A stretch of DNA of 37,900 nt, from the NCBI GenBank assembly GCA_023436885.1, contig JAEZHI010000036.1, forward strand, positions 1-37,900, in the 5' to 3' direction. Origin of the DNA: Pseudomonadota bacterium. GTDB taxonomy: Bacteria > Pseudomonadota > Alphaproteobacteria > Rhizobiales > Pleomorphomonadaceae. The notes under the pieces are model-generated. The model was not told the origin of the DNA. It did no database searches and saw nothing but the letters and a program-made list of their open reading frames with translations. Both the position numbers and the translations under genes were made by a program. This document shows, piece by piece, positions 7,387 to 15,454 of this stretch; position 1 is the stretch's first letter; each line of letters begins with the position of its first letter.

Positions 7387-10272
7387 TCAGCCATTCGCCT
7401 CGCTGCCGAAGCGGTTGATCAATGCTTCGACCAGCGGCCCCATGGCACTGCCGAGCGAGCCCTTGACCATCAGCACGTCGCCGGCCCTGACATCGTCGAG
7501 AAGTGTTTCGGTGAGGGCCTTGGACGTCTCCGCGTAGGCGCCGCGCATGCCGCGCGGCAGCTCCTGCCAAAGGTTGTGCATCAGCGGGCCGGCGCAGAAC
7601 ACGGTATCGACCTTAGCCGCCTTCAGCGGCTCAATCAGCCCGGCGTGCAGTTTTGGCGAATCCGGCCCGAGCTCCAGCATGTCGCCGAGCACGGCGACGC
7701 GGCGCCCCTGCCCTTCCACCGTGGCAGCGCCGAGCAGCGAGATCGCTGCGCGCATCGAGGTGGGGTTGGCGTTGTAGCTCTCGTCAATCAGCCGCGCCGT
7801 ACCGCCGAACACCGGCAGCACATGGCGCTTGCCGCGCCCCTTGGGCTGCTGATGACCCTGCAATGACAGCATGGCCCGCACCAGATCGCCACCGACCATC
7901 TTCACCGCCGCCAGCACGGCCAGCGAATTCTGGGCAATGTGCCGCCCCGGCGCGCCGAGCTTGTAGGTGACGCTCTCGCCGAGAATGTCTGCGGTCACCG
8001 TGGTGCAGTCCTCATGCAGCGAGCATTTGATAAGCCGCGCCGCCGCATCGGCGTGTTCCCCAAAAAACACCACCTTGGCACCACGGGCGCGGGCGCGTTC
8101 GGCCAACAGAGAGGCAAACTCATTATCACGGTCGATGATGGCGGTGCCGCCCGGCTCCAGCCCACTGAAGATCTCGGCCTTGGCCTCGGCAATCGCCCTG
8201 ACGGACGGGAAGTGCTCGAGATGCACCGGAGCCACCGTGGTGATGATGGCGACATGCGGCCGCACCATCTTGGTCAGCGGCGTGATCTCTCCGGCATGGT
8301 TCATGCCGATCTCGAACACGCCGAAACGGGTTGCCGACGGCATGCGGGCGAGAGTCAGCGGCACACCCCAGTGATTGTTGAACGAGGCCGCCGAAGCATG
8401 CACCGCCCCCGAAGGCGACAGCGCCTCACGCAGCGCTTCCTTGGTCGAGGTCTTGCCGACCGATCCGGTGACCGCGATCACCTTGGCAGCGGTACGCTCG
8501 CGCGCCCGGACGCCCAGCCGGCCAAGACTGGCCAATACGTCGTCAACAACCACCAACGGACCGACATCGGGCGGCAGCGTGCCACGCTTGGCGTCCGACA
8601 CCACCGCAACCGCCGCGCCCTTCTGAAGTGCCGCGGCAACATAGTCGTGACCATCGAAGCGATCGCCAGCGATGGCGAAGAAAGCTCCACCGCGTTCGAT
8701 GGTCCTGCTGTCGATGGAAATGCTGTCCACTGGCGGCACCGAGCCCTCGGCACGCCCCCCCACTGCTTTCACAAAGGCATCGGCCGGCCACAACGAGCGA
8801 TCCGCCGGCGTTACGCCCGGCGTCGCCAGAACGGCCTCATGGTCGGAGTAATGCACGGTCTCACGGCCGATGATCTGGCCGGTCTCATGGCCCTTGCCGG
8901 CGATCAGGAACACATCCTCGTGCCCGAGCATGGCAATGCCTTCGTGCACGGCCCTCGTCCGGTCGCCGATTTCGATTCCGCCCGGGCAGCCGGCCAGAAC
9001 TTCCTTGCGGATAGTAGCGGCATCCTCGGTCCGCGGATTATCGTCGGTGACGATGGCAACGTCGGCGAGGCGGGCACAAACTTCGCCCATCTGCGGGCGC
9101 TTGCCCTTGTCGCGGTCCCCACCGGCACCGAAGGCGACGATAAGCCGACCGGCAGTGAAGGGTCGCAGCGTCTGGAGCGCGACCTCAAGGGCCGCCGGCG
9201 TATGGGCGAAATCCACGAACACAGGAGCATCCGACGGAGCATAGCCCACCAGTTCAAGCCGTCCCTTGGCGCCCTTGATGCTATCGAGTGCATCAAGCGC
9301 ATCTGACAGCGACACCGATCCGTCGGCGGCAGCCAGTCCGGCGGCAACGAGGGCATTGGACACCTGGAAAGCGCCGACCAGCGGAATGCGGACCGGTCGC
9401 GGCCCGTCGCCGATATCGACGGTGGCGACCTGCGCCCAACCGTCACGGGTGACATCGAGAACACGGATGCGGCTGCCAGCGGCACCCACGGTCTGAAGAT
9501 CGAGGCCGGAGATGCGCGCTGCCGAGGCGAAGGCCTCGCCATAGACATCATCGAGATTGACGACGGCCGGAGAGCCGGGATGCAGGATGGTGTCGAACAG
9601 CCGCATCTTGGCGGCCATGTAAGCTTCCATCGTGCCGTGATAGTCGAGATGGTCACGCGACAGGTTGGTGAAGGCGCCAGCCGCCACCTCGACACCATCG
9701 AGCCGGCGCTGGATCAGGCCGTGCGACGAGGCCTCCATCGCCACGTGATCGATGCCATCGACGGCGAGATCATGCAGCGTGCGGTGCAGCGTGGCCGCAT
9801 CGGGCGTCGTCATGTTGCCGTACACGTTGCCAGCCTTGGTCGTGACGCCCACCGTGCCGATCGATGCGGCTTCGTAACCAGCTGCGAGCCAGATCTGGCG
9901 CACGAAGGCGGCAACCGAAGTTTTTCCGTTGGTGCCGGTGACCGCGACGACTGTTTTCGGCTGAGGACCATAGAAACGGGCGAGCATACGGGCGAAACGC
10001 CGGGCTGGATCGCTGTCGCGCAGCACCGGCACGCTGAGGCCGGAGGGCAGCTCGTCCTCGCTGTCGGCGAGCACCACCGCAGCGCCCTTTTCGATGGCCT
10101 GGGGAATGAAGTCAGTCCCCTTGGCACGTGTGCCGGGCAAGGCAACGAACAGCGCCCCAGGAACCACTTCACGGCTGTCGGCAGTTACGCCGGTGATCGA
10201 GATACGGCGCAGGGCCGGATCGAGCGTGAGGATATCGGGCGCAAGTTCGGCGAGCTTCATTTGTCGGTCCAT
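7387..10272 (-). CDS. murEF: MurE-MurF fusion (two Mur ligases in one polypeptide)
   Basis: This uninterrupted 961-codon frame joins two consecutive cytoplasmic ligases. Residues 1 to about 484 are MurE, which adds the third residue. The ATP loop VTGTNGKT is at 111-118, NLSRDHLDYHG at 203-213, and DNPR at 411-414, the signature linked to meso-diaminopimelate as substrate. Residues from about 490 to 961 are MurF, which adds D-Ala-D-Ala: SIDSRTIERGGAFFAIAG at 519-536, ATP loop TGSVGKT at 602-608, and FNNHWGVPLTLARMP at 631-645. The linker between MurE's HYSDHEAVLA and MurF's SLWPADAFVKAVGG is only about ten residues. Both halves are full length with their catalytic motifs, so the fusion looks functional. 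The junction is near position 8820. Start may be ATG 10272 or ATG 10260, the latter with GGA at a better distance. Confidence 0.95.
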   Translation of the reverse strand: MDRQMKLAELAPDILTLDPALRRISITGVTADSREVVPGALFVALPGTRAKGTDFIPQAIEKGAAVVLADSEDELPSGLSVPVLRDSDPARRFARMLARFYGPQPKTVVAVTGTNGKTSVAAFVRQIWLAAGYEAASIGTVGVTTKAGNVYGNMTTPDAATLHRTLHDLAVDGIDHVAMEASSHGLIQRRLDGVEVAAGAFTNLSRDHLDYHGTMEAYMAAKMRLFDTILHPGSPAVVNLDDVYGEAFASAARISGLDLQTVGAAGSRIRVLDVTRDGWAQVATVDIGDGPRPVRIPLVGAFQVSNALVAAGLAAADGSVSLSDALDALDSIKGAKGRLELVGYAPSDAPVFVDFAHTPAALEVALQTLRPFTAGRLIVAFGAGGDRDKGKRPQMGEVCARLADVAIVTDDNPRTEDAATIRKEVLAGCPGGIEIGDRTRAVHEGIAMLGHEDVFLIAGKGHETGQIIGRETVHYSDHEAVLATPGVTPADRSLWPADAFVKAVGGRAEGSVPPVDSISIDSRTIERGGAFFAIAGDRFDGHDYVAAALQKGAAVAVVSDAKRGTLPPDVGPLVVVDDVLASLGRLGVRARERTAAKVIAVTGSVGKTSTKEALREALSPSGAVHASAASFNNHWGVPLTLARMPSATRFGVFEIGMNHAGEITPLTKMVRPHVAIITTVAPVHLEHFPSVRAIAEAKAEIFSGLEPGGTAIIDRDNEFASLLAERARARGAKVVFFGEHADAAARLIKCSLHEDCTTVTADILGESVTYKLGAPGRHIAQNSLAVLAAVKMVGGDLVRAMLSLQGHQQPKGRGKRHVLPVFGGTARLIDESYNANPTSMRAAISLLGAATVEGQGRRVAVLGDMLELGPDSPKLHAGLIEPLKAAKVDTVFCAGPLMHNLWQELPRGMRGAYAETSKALTETLLDDVRAGDVLMVKGSLGSAMGPLVEALINRFGSEANG

Positions 10273-10297
10273 TAACTGATCGCGGGACGCCGCACAC

Positions 10298-10327
10298 TGT
10301 CCTCGATTTGCGATCTAAATGAGGACA
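10298..10327. other. Inverted repeat in the ftsI to murE/murF gap
   Basis: TGTCCTC at 10298-10304 and GAGGACA at 10321-10327 are perfect inverted arms. ATTT (10306-10309) and AAAT (10317-10320) extend the pairing with one bulged base. No U-tract follows on either strand, so this is not a standard intrinsic terminator. It could be an operator or an mRNA processing or stability element before murE/murF. The role is not known. Confidence 0.45.
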
Positions 10328-10378
10328 ACTCACTCTTTCCACACACCCTCGCCTCGCCCCGCGCGAGTGATGGTGTCG

Positions 10379-12109
10379 TCAGTAGGCGGCCATCAACGGC
10401 AAATCGACATCATCGAAACGCGGCTCGACATTGAGCATCGGCGCGATGCGGCCGATGATGTTGCCGGCCGTCGGCGCGGCGTTCATGCCGGCAGTCGCCG
10501 GCAGACCGGGCCGCTCCGGATTGGGCTCGTCCAGCACCACCAGCAACAGGTATTGCGGATCATCGATCGGGAACGTCGCCAGGAAGGCGTTGAAGCGCTT
10601 GTTGTTGGAATAACGGCCGTTTTCCACCTTCTCGGCGGTGCCGGTCTTGCCGCCGATGCGGTAGCCGGGGATGTCGGCCTGCTTGCCGGAGCCACCGGGC
10701 GCCAGCACGTTGAGGCGCATCAGGTAGCGCATCTGTTCGGACGTCGATTGCTTCAACACACGCTTGCCGATGAGGCGAGCCTCTTCTTCGGAGCGCGGAA
10801 AGAAGGTCGGCGGAATGAGAATGCCACCATTCATCACTGCGCTAGCCGCCATGGCAGTGGCCAGCGGCGACACCGAAATGCCATGGCCGAAGGACACCGT
10901 GACCGTGACGAGGTCCGACCAGCGCTTGGGCAGAATCGGCCGAGCGATCTCCGGCAGCTCGGTGGGAACCTTGTCCATCAGGCCGAGGCGCTTCAAGAAC
11001 TCCTGCTGCCCCTCGGAGCCGACCTTCAGCGCCTCGCGGCCGGTGCCGACGTTGGACGAATAGATGAAGATTTCCGGCACGGTCAGCACGCGATGCTTGC
11101 CGTGGAAATCGTGGACGGTGAAGCCGCCAATGGTCAGCCCGGTCGTGGCATCGAAACTGTCGGTCAGCTTCACCTTGCCCGAATCAAGCGCCATCGAGGT
11201 GGCAAACACCTTGAAGGTCGACCCCATCTCGTAGACCGCAGCCGAGGCGCGGTTCATGTTGTTGGGATCGAGCGCTTCGGCAGGGTTCATCGGATCATAG
11301 TCAGGGGCTGACGTCATGCCCAGAACTTCGCCCGTCTTGACGTTCATGATCACCGCTGCCGACGACTTGGCAGTGTAGCGTTGCATCGCCGCCGTGATCT
11401 CGTCATGCAGTACCTGCTGAATGCGAAGGTCGACGGACAGCTTGACCGGCTCAAGCGTGTTCGATGCCATGCCCGCCTTCTGCAAGTCTCTCAGCCACTG
11501 GTCGTCGATATACTTCTCGATGCCGGCGATACCCTGGTTATCGATATTGACGTGTCCCGTCACATAGGCGACCGTCCGGCCCGACGGATAGAAGCGCTTG
11601 TTCTCTGTGAGGAAGCCGATACCCGGTAGCCCCAAGGCATGAACCGCCGCCTGCTGGGCCGGCGTAATCTCGCGCTTCAGCCAGATGAAGCCCTGCTTGG
11701 ACGCAAGCCGTTGGCGGACTGCGTCGGTGCCGAGGTCCGGAAACACGGTAGCCAACTGCTCGGTCGCCTCATCGGGATCGACGACGCGACGCGGCTCAGC
11801 ATAGAGCGAAGCAAACTTGATGTCGGTCGCAAGGATCTCGCCGTTGCGGTCGATGATATCGGGACGAGCCGCCGACACTGCCGCCTGGGCGCTACCGAGC
11901 GTGACGGACTCCTGCGGTGCGCTCACGCCCATCTCGACAAGGCGGCCAATGATGGCGCCATAGACCAAGACAAAGCAGGCCGATGTCAGGAACAATCTGC
12001 CCCGCATCGTATCGCCCGCGCCCCGCCGAACGGGCGCATGGAAATCCTGGCCTCCGGCCACTGCCATCGGCTCAACCGACTTTCGGAACGGACCAAACCG
12101 AAGCTTCAT
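10379..12109 (-). CDS. ftsI: Division-specific peptidoglycan transpeptidase FtsI (PBP3)
   Basis: FtsI is the class B penicillin-binding protein that cross-links septal peptidoglycan in complex with FtsW. The 576-residue product has a short cytoplasmic N-terminus, one membrane anchor at about residues 38-58, and a dimerisation segment (ARPDIIDRNGEILATDI) typical of class B PBPs. The transpeptidase motifs are SxxK as STFK at 297-300, SxN as SSN at 351-353, and KTG at 488-490. The frame is open for 71 codons further upstream, but that part overlaps ftsL. The ATG at 12109 overlaps the ftsL stop as ATGA and gives a normal protein length, so it is preferred. Confidence 0.95.
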   Translation of the reverse strand: MKLRFGPFRKSVEPMAVAGGQDFHAPVRRGAGDTMRGRLFLTSACFVLVYGAIIGRLVEMGVSAPQESVTLGSAQAAVSAARPDIIDRNGEILATDIKFASLYAEPRRVVDPDEATEQLATVFPDLGTDAVRQRLASKQGFIWLKREITPAQQAAVHALGLPGIGFLTENKRFYPSGRTVAYVTGHVNIDNQGIAGIEKYIDDQWLRDLQKAGMASNTLEPVKLSVDLRIQQVLHDEITAAMQRYTAKSSAAVIMNVKTGEVLGMTSAPDYDPMNPAEALDPNNMNRASAAVYEMGSTFKVFATSMALDSGKVKLTDSFDATTGLTIGGFTVHDFHGKHRVLTVPEIFIYSSNVGTGREALKVGSEGQQEFLKRLGLMDKVPTELPEIARPILPKRWSDLVTVTVSFGHGISVSPLATAMAASAVMNGGILIPPTFFPRSEEEARLIGKRVLKQSTSEQMRYLMRLNVLAPGGSGKQADIPGYRIGGKTGTAEKVENGRYSNNKRFNAFLATFPIDDPQYLLLVVLDEPNPERPGLPATAGMNAAPTAGNIIGRIAPMLNVEPRFDDVDLPLMAAY

Positions 12110-12483
12110 TGCACCCGTCTCGTATCGTCGTTGATGTGAGGCAGCACGTTCGAACCATCGGCCGACTGCTGGACCGGACCACCAGCCTGTGGCACCACCG
12201 GCTTGGCCGGAATATCGGCCAGGGTGCCGATGTGGTCGGAGGACATCGGCGTCAGGTTCAGAATGTCGCGGTGGCGTTCCAGGAGATCGCGCATGCGCGC
12301 CGGACGCGTCAGCAGCGCCCACTCCGCCTTGAGCAGCGAAATATCTTCGCGCGCCTGAACAATCTCGGCCTGCTTCTTGTTGATGTTCTCGGCGGCAACC
12401 TCCGCCTCATATTTCATGTCGTAGACAGCCGCTGCCGACAGCACCATGAGGAACACCAGAAGCGCGTTGATATAGCGGGTCAT
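12106..12483 (-). CDS. ftsL: Cell division protein FtsL
   Basis: FtsL is a small bitopic membrane protein of the divisome that works with FtsB and FtsQ to activate FtsW-FtsI. The 125-residue product has one membrane segment right after a four-residue start (INALLVFLMVLSAAAVYDM). An acidic and basic heptad-rich stretch at about residues 25-70 is compatible with the coiled coil of the family, and a proline-rich tail follows. Sequence identity in this family is low, so the call rests on size, topology and position between rsmH and ftsI. Both ends overlap neighbours by ATGA. Confidence 0.85.
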   Translation of the reverse strand: MTRYINALLVFLMVLSAAAVYDMKYEAEVAAENINKKQAEIVQAREDISLLKAEWALLTRPARMRDLLERHRDILNLTPMSSDHIGTLADIPAKPVVPQAGGPVQQSADGSNVLPHINDDTRRVQ

Positions 12484-13487
12484 GGCCTCTCCCTCGAAAG
12501 GCTGGGAACGCCGAGCGCAGCGCGGTCGAGCGGTCTGGCGGGCGCCTCGGTGCGAATGCCGAATCTGAGTTTGGCCGAACGGGCGCGCGGATTGACCGCA
12601 AGTTCCACCTCGCCGGCCTCGATCGGCTGGCGACCTTCCAGACGGAACGTGGCTGGCGGCACGGTTGCCTCCGGCTGATGGCGCGACCCGCCCGCCCGCT
12701 CGCGCGACCGGTCGGCGAAGAAGCGCTTGACGATGCGGTCTTCCAGCGAATGGAAAGTGACCACCACCAGACGGCCACCCGGCTTCAGAACACGCTCGGC
12801 AGCAGCTAGAGCGTCGGACAATTGGTCGAGCTCGCCATTGACGTGGATACGGATCGCCTGGAAAGCACGCGTCGCTGGATGCATCTCGCCGAAGCGCTTG
12901 CCACCGAGAACGCTCTCGATGGCGGAGACCAGCTCCGTCGTGCGGCTGAACAGCTGGCTCTCCCGTCGCGCTACGATCGCCTTGGCGATGCGCATGGACT
13001 GCTTTTCTTCGCCATAGATCCAGAACAGACGAGCCAGCTCCTTGGCATCGAGCGTGTTGACGACATCCGCCGCCGATGGCCCGGAAAGGCTCATGCGCAT
13101 GTCGAGCGGGCCATCCGCGCGGAAAGAAAATCCGCGTTCGGCCCGATCGAGCTGCATCGAGGAAACGCCGATGTCGAGCACTACGGCATCAACGAAGGCT
13201 TCGCCAGCCTCGTTGGCGAGCCGATCAAGCTCGGAAAAAGTGCCGGGAACCAAGGTCAGACGCCCGGCGCTCGCCGAAACCAGCGCAGCGCCCGCTTCGA
13301 TCGCCGTGGGGTCACGGTCGATGGCAATGACGCGGCCAGCTCCAGCCTCGAGAATGGCGCGAGTATAGCCACCAGCCCCGAAGGTGCCATCGACAGCAAT
13401 GGCGCCGTCGAGTGGCGACAGCGCCGAGATGACTTCGGCCATCAGAACCGGAATGTGCGGCGCGGCGCCGGCTTCGAGCGCGGTCAT
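12480..13487 (-). CDS. rsmH: 16S rRNA (cytosine(1402)-N4)-methyltransferase RsmH
   Basis: RsmH (MraW) is a SAM-dependent enzyme that methylates C1402 of 16S rRNA in the ribosomal P site. The 335-residue product starts MTALEAGAAPHIPVLMAEVI. The SAM-binding loop VDGTFGAGGYT is at 32-42, and the family segments LDIGVSSMQLDRAERGFSF, GPLDMRMS, RAFQAIRIHVNGEL and VVTFHSLEDRIVKRFF follow in order. The frame stays open far upstream to 14204, but that region lies across mraZ and is not protein-like. The ATG at 13487 overlaps the mraZ stop as ATGA and is the natural start. Confidence 0.96.
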   Translation of the reverse strand: MTALEAGAAPHIPVLMAEVISALSPLDGAIAVDGTFGAGGYTRAILEAGAGRVIAIDRDPTAIEAGAALVSASAGRLTLVPGTFSELDRLANEAGEAFVDAVVLDIGVSSMQLDRAERGFSFRADGPLDMRMSLSGPSAADVVNTLDAKELARLFWIYGEEKQSMRIAKAIVARRESQLFSRTTELVSAIESVLGGKRFGEMHPATRAFQAIRIHVNGELDQLSDALAAAERVLKPGGRLVVVTFHSLEDRIVKRFFADRSRERAGGSRHQPEATVPPATFRLEGRQPIEAGEVELAVNPRARSAKLRFGIRTEAPARPLDRAALGVPSLSRERP

Positions 13488-13939
13488 GCACTGCCCTCCG
13501 GCCGCGGCGCACGCCTCAACGCACGTGCGCGTTCGCGCGCTGCAAGCTCGTAGGCCGCAAAGCGCGTCGGTTCCCAGATCTGAAACTTGTAGCCCTGACC
13601 GACGAAGGTGACCTCCGTCGTGATTCCCGTAATCTCCATGAGCGCAGGGGTTAGTCCAATGCGCCCCTCGCTGTCGACCGTCAGGTGATCCGAGGAGCCA
13701 TAAAAGGCCGTCGAAAGCAGATCGTGATCTTCCGAGAAAGGCGCGTAGCGAGCGAGGTTGCGCTCGATCTCCGCCAGAAGCTGGTTGCCGCCACAGTCCA
13801 CCGCCTCCATGTCGATCGACGGATAGCAGTAGAGGCCCTCGTAGCCATCGCGCGACAGGACCTGACGGAACGGCGCCGGGATGGAGACCCGTCCTTTCCG
13901 ATCGATCTTGTTGGTGACGCGCGATACGAAGCCGTTCAT
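13484..13939 (-). CDS. mraZ: Transcriptional regulator MraZ
   Basis: MraZ is a DNA-binding protein of the AbrB-like swapped-hairpin fold that controls the dcw operon it heads. The 151-residue product carries the two duplicated family motifs: NKIDRKGRVSIPAPFR at about 10-25, and DSEGRIGLTPALMEITGI further along. The C-terminal WEPTRFAAYE is also typical. It is the first gene of the cluster. Four regularly spaced repeats in its promoter, 225-265 bp upstream, match what is expected of an autoregulatory site. The leader between promoter and ATG is about 230 bases and contains no gene I could support. Confidence 0.95.
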   Translation of the reverse strand: MNGFVSRVTNKIDRKGRVSIPAPFRQVLSRDGYEGLYCYPSIDMEAVDCGGNQLLAEIERNLARYAPFSEDHDLLSTAFYGSSDHLTVDSEGRIGLTPALMEITGITTEVTFVGQGYKFQIWEPTRFAAYELAARERARALRRAPRPEGSA

Positions 13940-14163
13940 CGATCCCCGCAGCCCGCCACGAGCGGTGCCTGTTTCTCAACTTGGTGTGTCGGATCGCCTC
14001 TCTCTGAGAAGCAATTCGGCTTGGCGGCTCGCGTAACGCGGACACAACCGACGACCGGGACGGCCGTTGCATTCTGCAAGACTCCATCACGGCTGAACCC
14101 GCCCTCAAATGCCCGCCCAACTCTCGAAATTCGCGAGACGTCTGGCTCGGATCACCTGCTTGC
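13940..14163 (-). other. Long untranslated leader of the dcw operon
   Basis: These bases lie between the predicted transcription start (near 14169) and the mraZ ATG. No small reading frame with a good ribosome-binding site and no strong terminator hairpin was recognised here. Its length, about 230 nt, leaves room for post-transcriptional control, but nothing specific is visible. Confidence 0.4.
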
Positions 14164-14204
14164 CGGGATGATTTGGGATAGCATGGGATCATATGGGGCG
14201 TCAA
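14164..14204 (-). promoter_or_regulatory. mraZ (dcw) promoter with MraZ-type repeat operator
   Basis: On the minus strand, TTGACG (14199-14204) and CTATCC (14176-14181) are separated by 17 bases, a good alphaproteobacterial housekeeping promoter. Four units, CCCA, CCCA, CCCA and CCCG on the minus strand, occur with exact 10-bp spacing; their GGG cores on the plus strand are at 14165, 14175, 14185 and 14195. The MraZ family is known to bind arrays of short direct repeats near its own promoter. Here the array lies between and just beyond the -35 and -10 boxes, so binding should repress. This assignment is inferred. Confidence 0.7.
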
Positions 14205-14466
14205 CGAAAGCCAGGCGGTGCGCGCTGTCGGATCGCAGCGCTGCTCATTTATGAGACGTTAGGCTTAACAAGTCGTTCACCAGGCGAAATCTGCCGTGTT
14301 TCGTCAGCTCGGAAACAAACCCGTGGCGTAAGCGCGCATAAAAATGGTCAGCGTTATGCTTGGAAATAATTGCAAGTAACAAAGCCCAGTGCTCGGCCGA
14401 ATAGCTCTGGCCCAAAATCACAAGATTGGCGTTCACTGAGGGCAAAGGACTTCATCCGGAACGCAA
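14205..14466. other. Intergenic stretch without a supported gene
   Basis: This piece upstream of the dcw promoter is richer in A and T than its surroundings. A 66-codon minus-strand frame (14245-14445) has no recognisable motif and no good ribosome-binding site. I see no RNA gene or repeat in it. Confidence 0.4.
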
Positions 14467-14505
14467 CAAAAAGGCCCCACAATCGCAATGGATCGGCGGG
14501 GCCTT
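14467..14505 (-). terminator. Intrinsic terminator of the entericidin-type gene
   Basis: Perfect 8-bp arms AAGGCCCC (14471-14478) and GGGGCCTT (14498-14505) flank a 19-base loop. On the minus strand they are followed by a run of T residues (complement of 14468-14472). It lies about 60 bases after the stop of the small lipoprotein gene. Confidence 0.8.
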
Positions 14506-14562
14506 GGCGCATCGAAGCGAACTGAAAACAGTTCGCCCGTGTCATCCCATGCTGGCAGGCGT

Positions 14563-14724
14563 TCAGCGGGCCGCAGCGTGGCCAATATTCTGGCCGGCAC
14601 TCTGCGTGGCGTTGACGACATTGGCCGTATCCTGACCGGCACCGCGGATCGTATTGGCGCAGCCGCCAAGGGCAACCACCGAGAGAACGATAGCGCTGAC
14701 GCTGAGTATGGACTTCACAGACAT
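14563..14724 (-). CDS. Entericidin A/B-type small lipoprotein
   Basis: The 53-residue product begins MSVKSILSVSAIVLSVVALGGCAN, a lipoprotein signal peptide with lipobox ALGGC and the acylated cysteine at residue 22. The mature part, NTIRGAGQDTANVVNATQSAGQNIGHAA, matches the entericidin pattern NT-x-RGxGxD found in tiny cell-envelope lipoproteins. In E. coli these are stress-responsive and act as a toxin/antidote pair; whether this one is toxic is unknown. The start at 14724 is chosen because AGGAAAGG precedes it at the right distance and it places the signal peptide correctly. The frame extends upstream to 14802, but that would put 26 non-signal residues in front. It has its own general-stress-type promoter and terminator, so it is probably monocistronic. 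Confidence 0.85.
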   Translation of the reverse strand: MSVKSILSVSAIVLSVVALGGCANTIRGAGQDTANVVNATQSAGQNIGHAAAR

Positions 14725-14771
14725 GGAAAAGCCTTTCCTGTTGAATGGCGGCCGGGCAGGCCTGTCCCTGA

Positions 14772-14797
14772 GACGCGCGAGACGCGGACTCGGTTCC
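14772..14797 (-). promoter_or_regulatory. General stress (EcfG-type) promoter for the entericidin-type gene
   Basis: On the minus strand, GGAAC (14793-14797) and CGTC (14772-14775) are separated by 17 bases. The known EcfG consensus in alphaproteobacteria is GGAAC, 16-18 bases, then CGTT, so one position differs. Transcription would start about 40 bases before the ATG at 14724. It lies just beyond the efp terminator, which fits an independent unit. Confidence 0.6.
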
Positions 14798-14806
14798 ATC
14801 AAGATA

Positions 14807-14842
14807 AAGAAAAACGCCCGGAAGTGGAACTTCCGAGCGTTT
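14807..14842 (-). terminator. Intrinsic terminator of efp
   Basis: Arms AAACGCCCGGAAG (14812-14824) and CTTCCGAGCGTTT (14830-14842) pair with one mismatch around a 5-base loop. On the minus strand the hairpin is followed by a T-rich tract (complement of 14807-14815). It lies about 43 bases past the efp stop. Confidence 0.85.
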
Positions 14843-14884
14843 GCGATAACGCAACGGTGACGCCTGGCTCGGCAACCGCCTCGC

Positions 14885-15454
14885 TTAGTCCTTGGCGCGT
14901 TCGACGTAGGAGGCGTCCTCGGTCATCACGACGATGCGGGTGCCAACGCCGACGAACGGCGGGACCATGGTGCGCACGCCGTTCGACAGGATAGCCGGCT
15001 TGTAGGAGGAAGCTGCCGTCTGGCCCTTCACGGCAGGTTCGGTCTCGGTGACTTCCAGCGTCATGCGCGCCGGCAACTCGATCGACACCGGCACGTCGTT
15101 GTAGACGCCGATATGGCATTCCATGTTCTCGGCCAAGAACGCGGCTCGATCGCCGACGACTTCCTTGGGAACGGAGATCTGTTCGTAGGTCTCCATCTGC
15201 ATGAAGGCGAAGCCATGCTCCTCCTCATAGAGGAAGGTGTAGGGACGCTCGTCGATCTGGGCGCGCTCGACCATTTCGGTGGTCTTGTAACGCACCGACA
15301 CCTTCACGCCGTCGTTGATGCGGCGCATGTCGATCTGCGTGGTGGGCGTGCCCTTGCCCGGATGGAAACTCTCGGCCAGCAGGACGACGTGGAGCTTGTC
15401 ATCCAGCTCGACGACGTTGCCCTTGCGGATTTGGCTAGCGATGACCTTGACCAT
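14885..15454 (-). CDS. efp: Elongation factor P
   Basis: EF-P binds the ribosome between the P and E sites and relieves stalling at polyproline stretches. The 189-residue product has the usual three-domain length. The tip of domain I reads SFHPGKGTP with lysine at residue 34, the position that is beta-lysylated in E. coli-type EF-P. The divergent neighbour is epmA, which encodes the enzyme for that modification. The frame extends upstream to 15598, but the ATG at 15454 (MVKVIASQIRKGNVV) is the family start and has AGGA upstream. A strong hairpin terminator follows the gene. Confidence 0.96.
   Translation of the reverse strand: MVKVIASQIRKGNVVELDDKLHVVLLAESFHPGKGTPTTQIDMRRINDGVKVSVRYKTTEMVERAQIDERPYTFLYEEEHGFAFMQMETYEQISVPKEVVGDRAAFLAENMECHIGVYNDVPVSIELPARMTLEVTETEPAVKGQTAASSYKPAILSNGVRTMVPPFVGVGTRIVVMTEDASYVERAKD

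Noticed and set aside
10379..12322. A longer ftsI start at 12322.
   Set aside because: The 71 extra residues overlap ftsL in another frame and resemble no FtsI; the start at 12109 fits size and overlap.
12480..14204. A 574-codon frame extending rsmH upstream across mraZ.
   Set aside because: The extra part has no protein-like character and lies antisense-free but out of frame over mraZ. The ATG at 13487 gives a normal RsmH and an ATGA overlap.
14245..14445. A 66-codon minus-strand frame in the gap upstream of the dcw promoter.
   Set aside because: No ribosome-binding site, motif or neighbour supports it, and it has the character of an open frame arising by chance.
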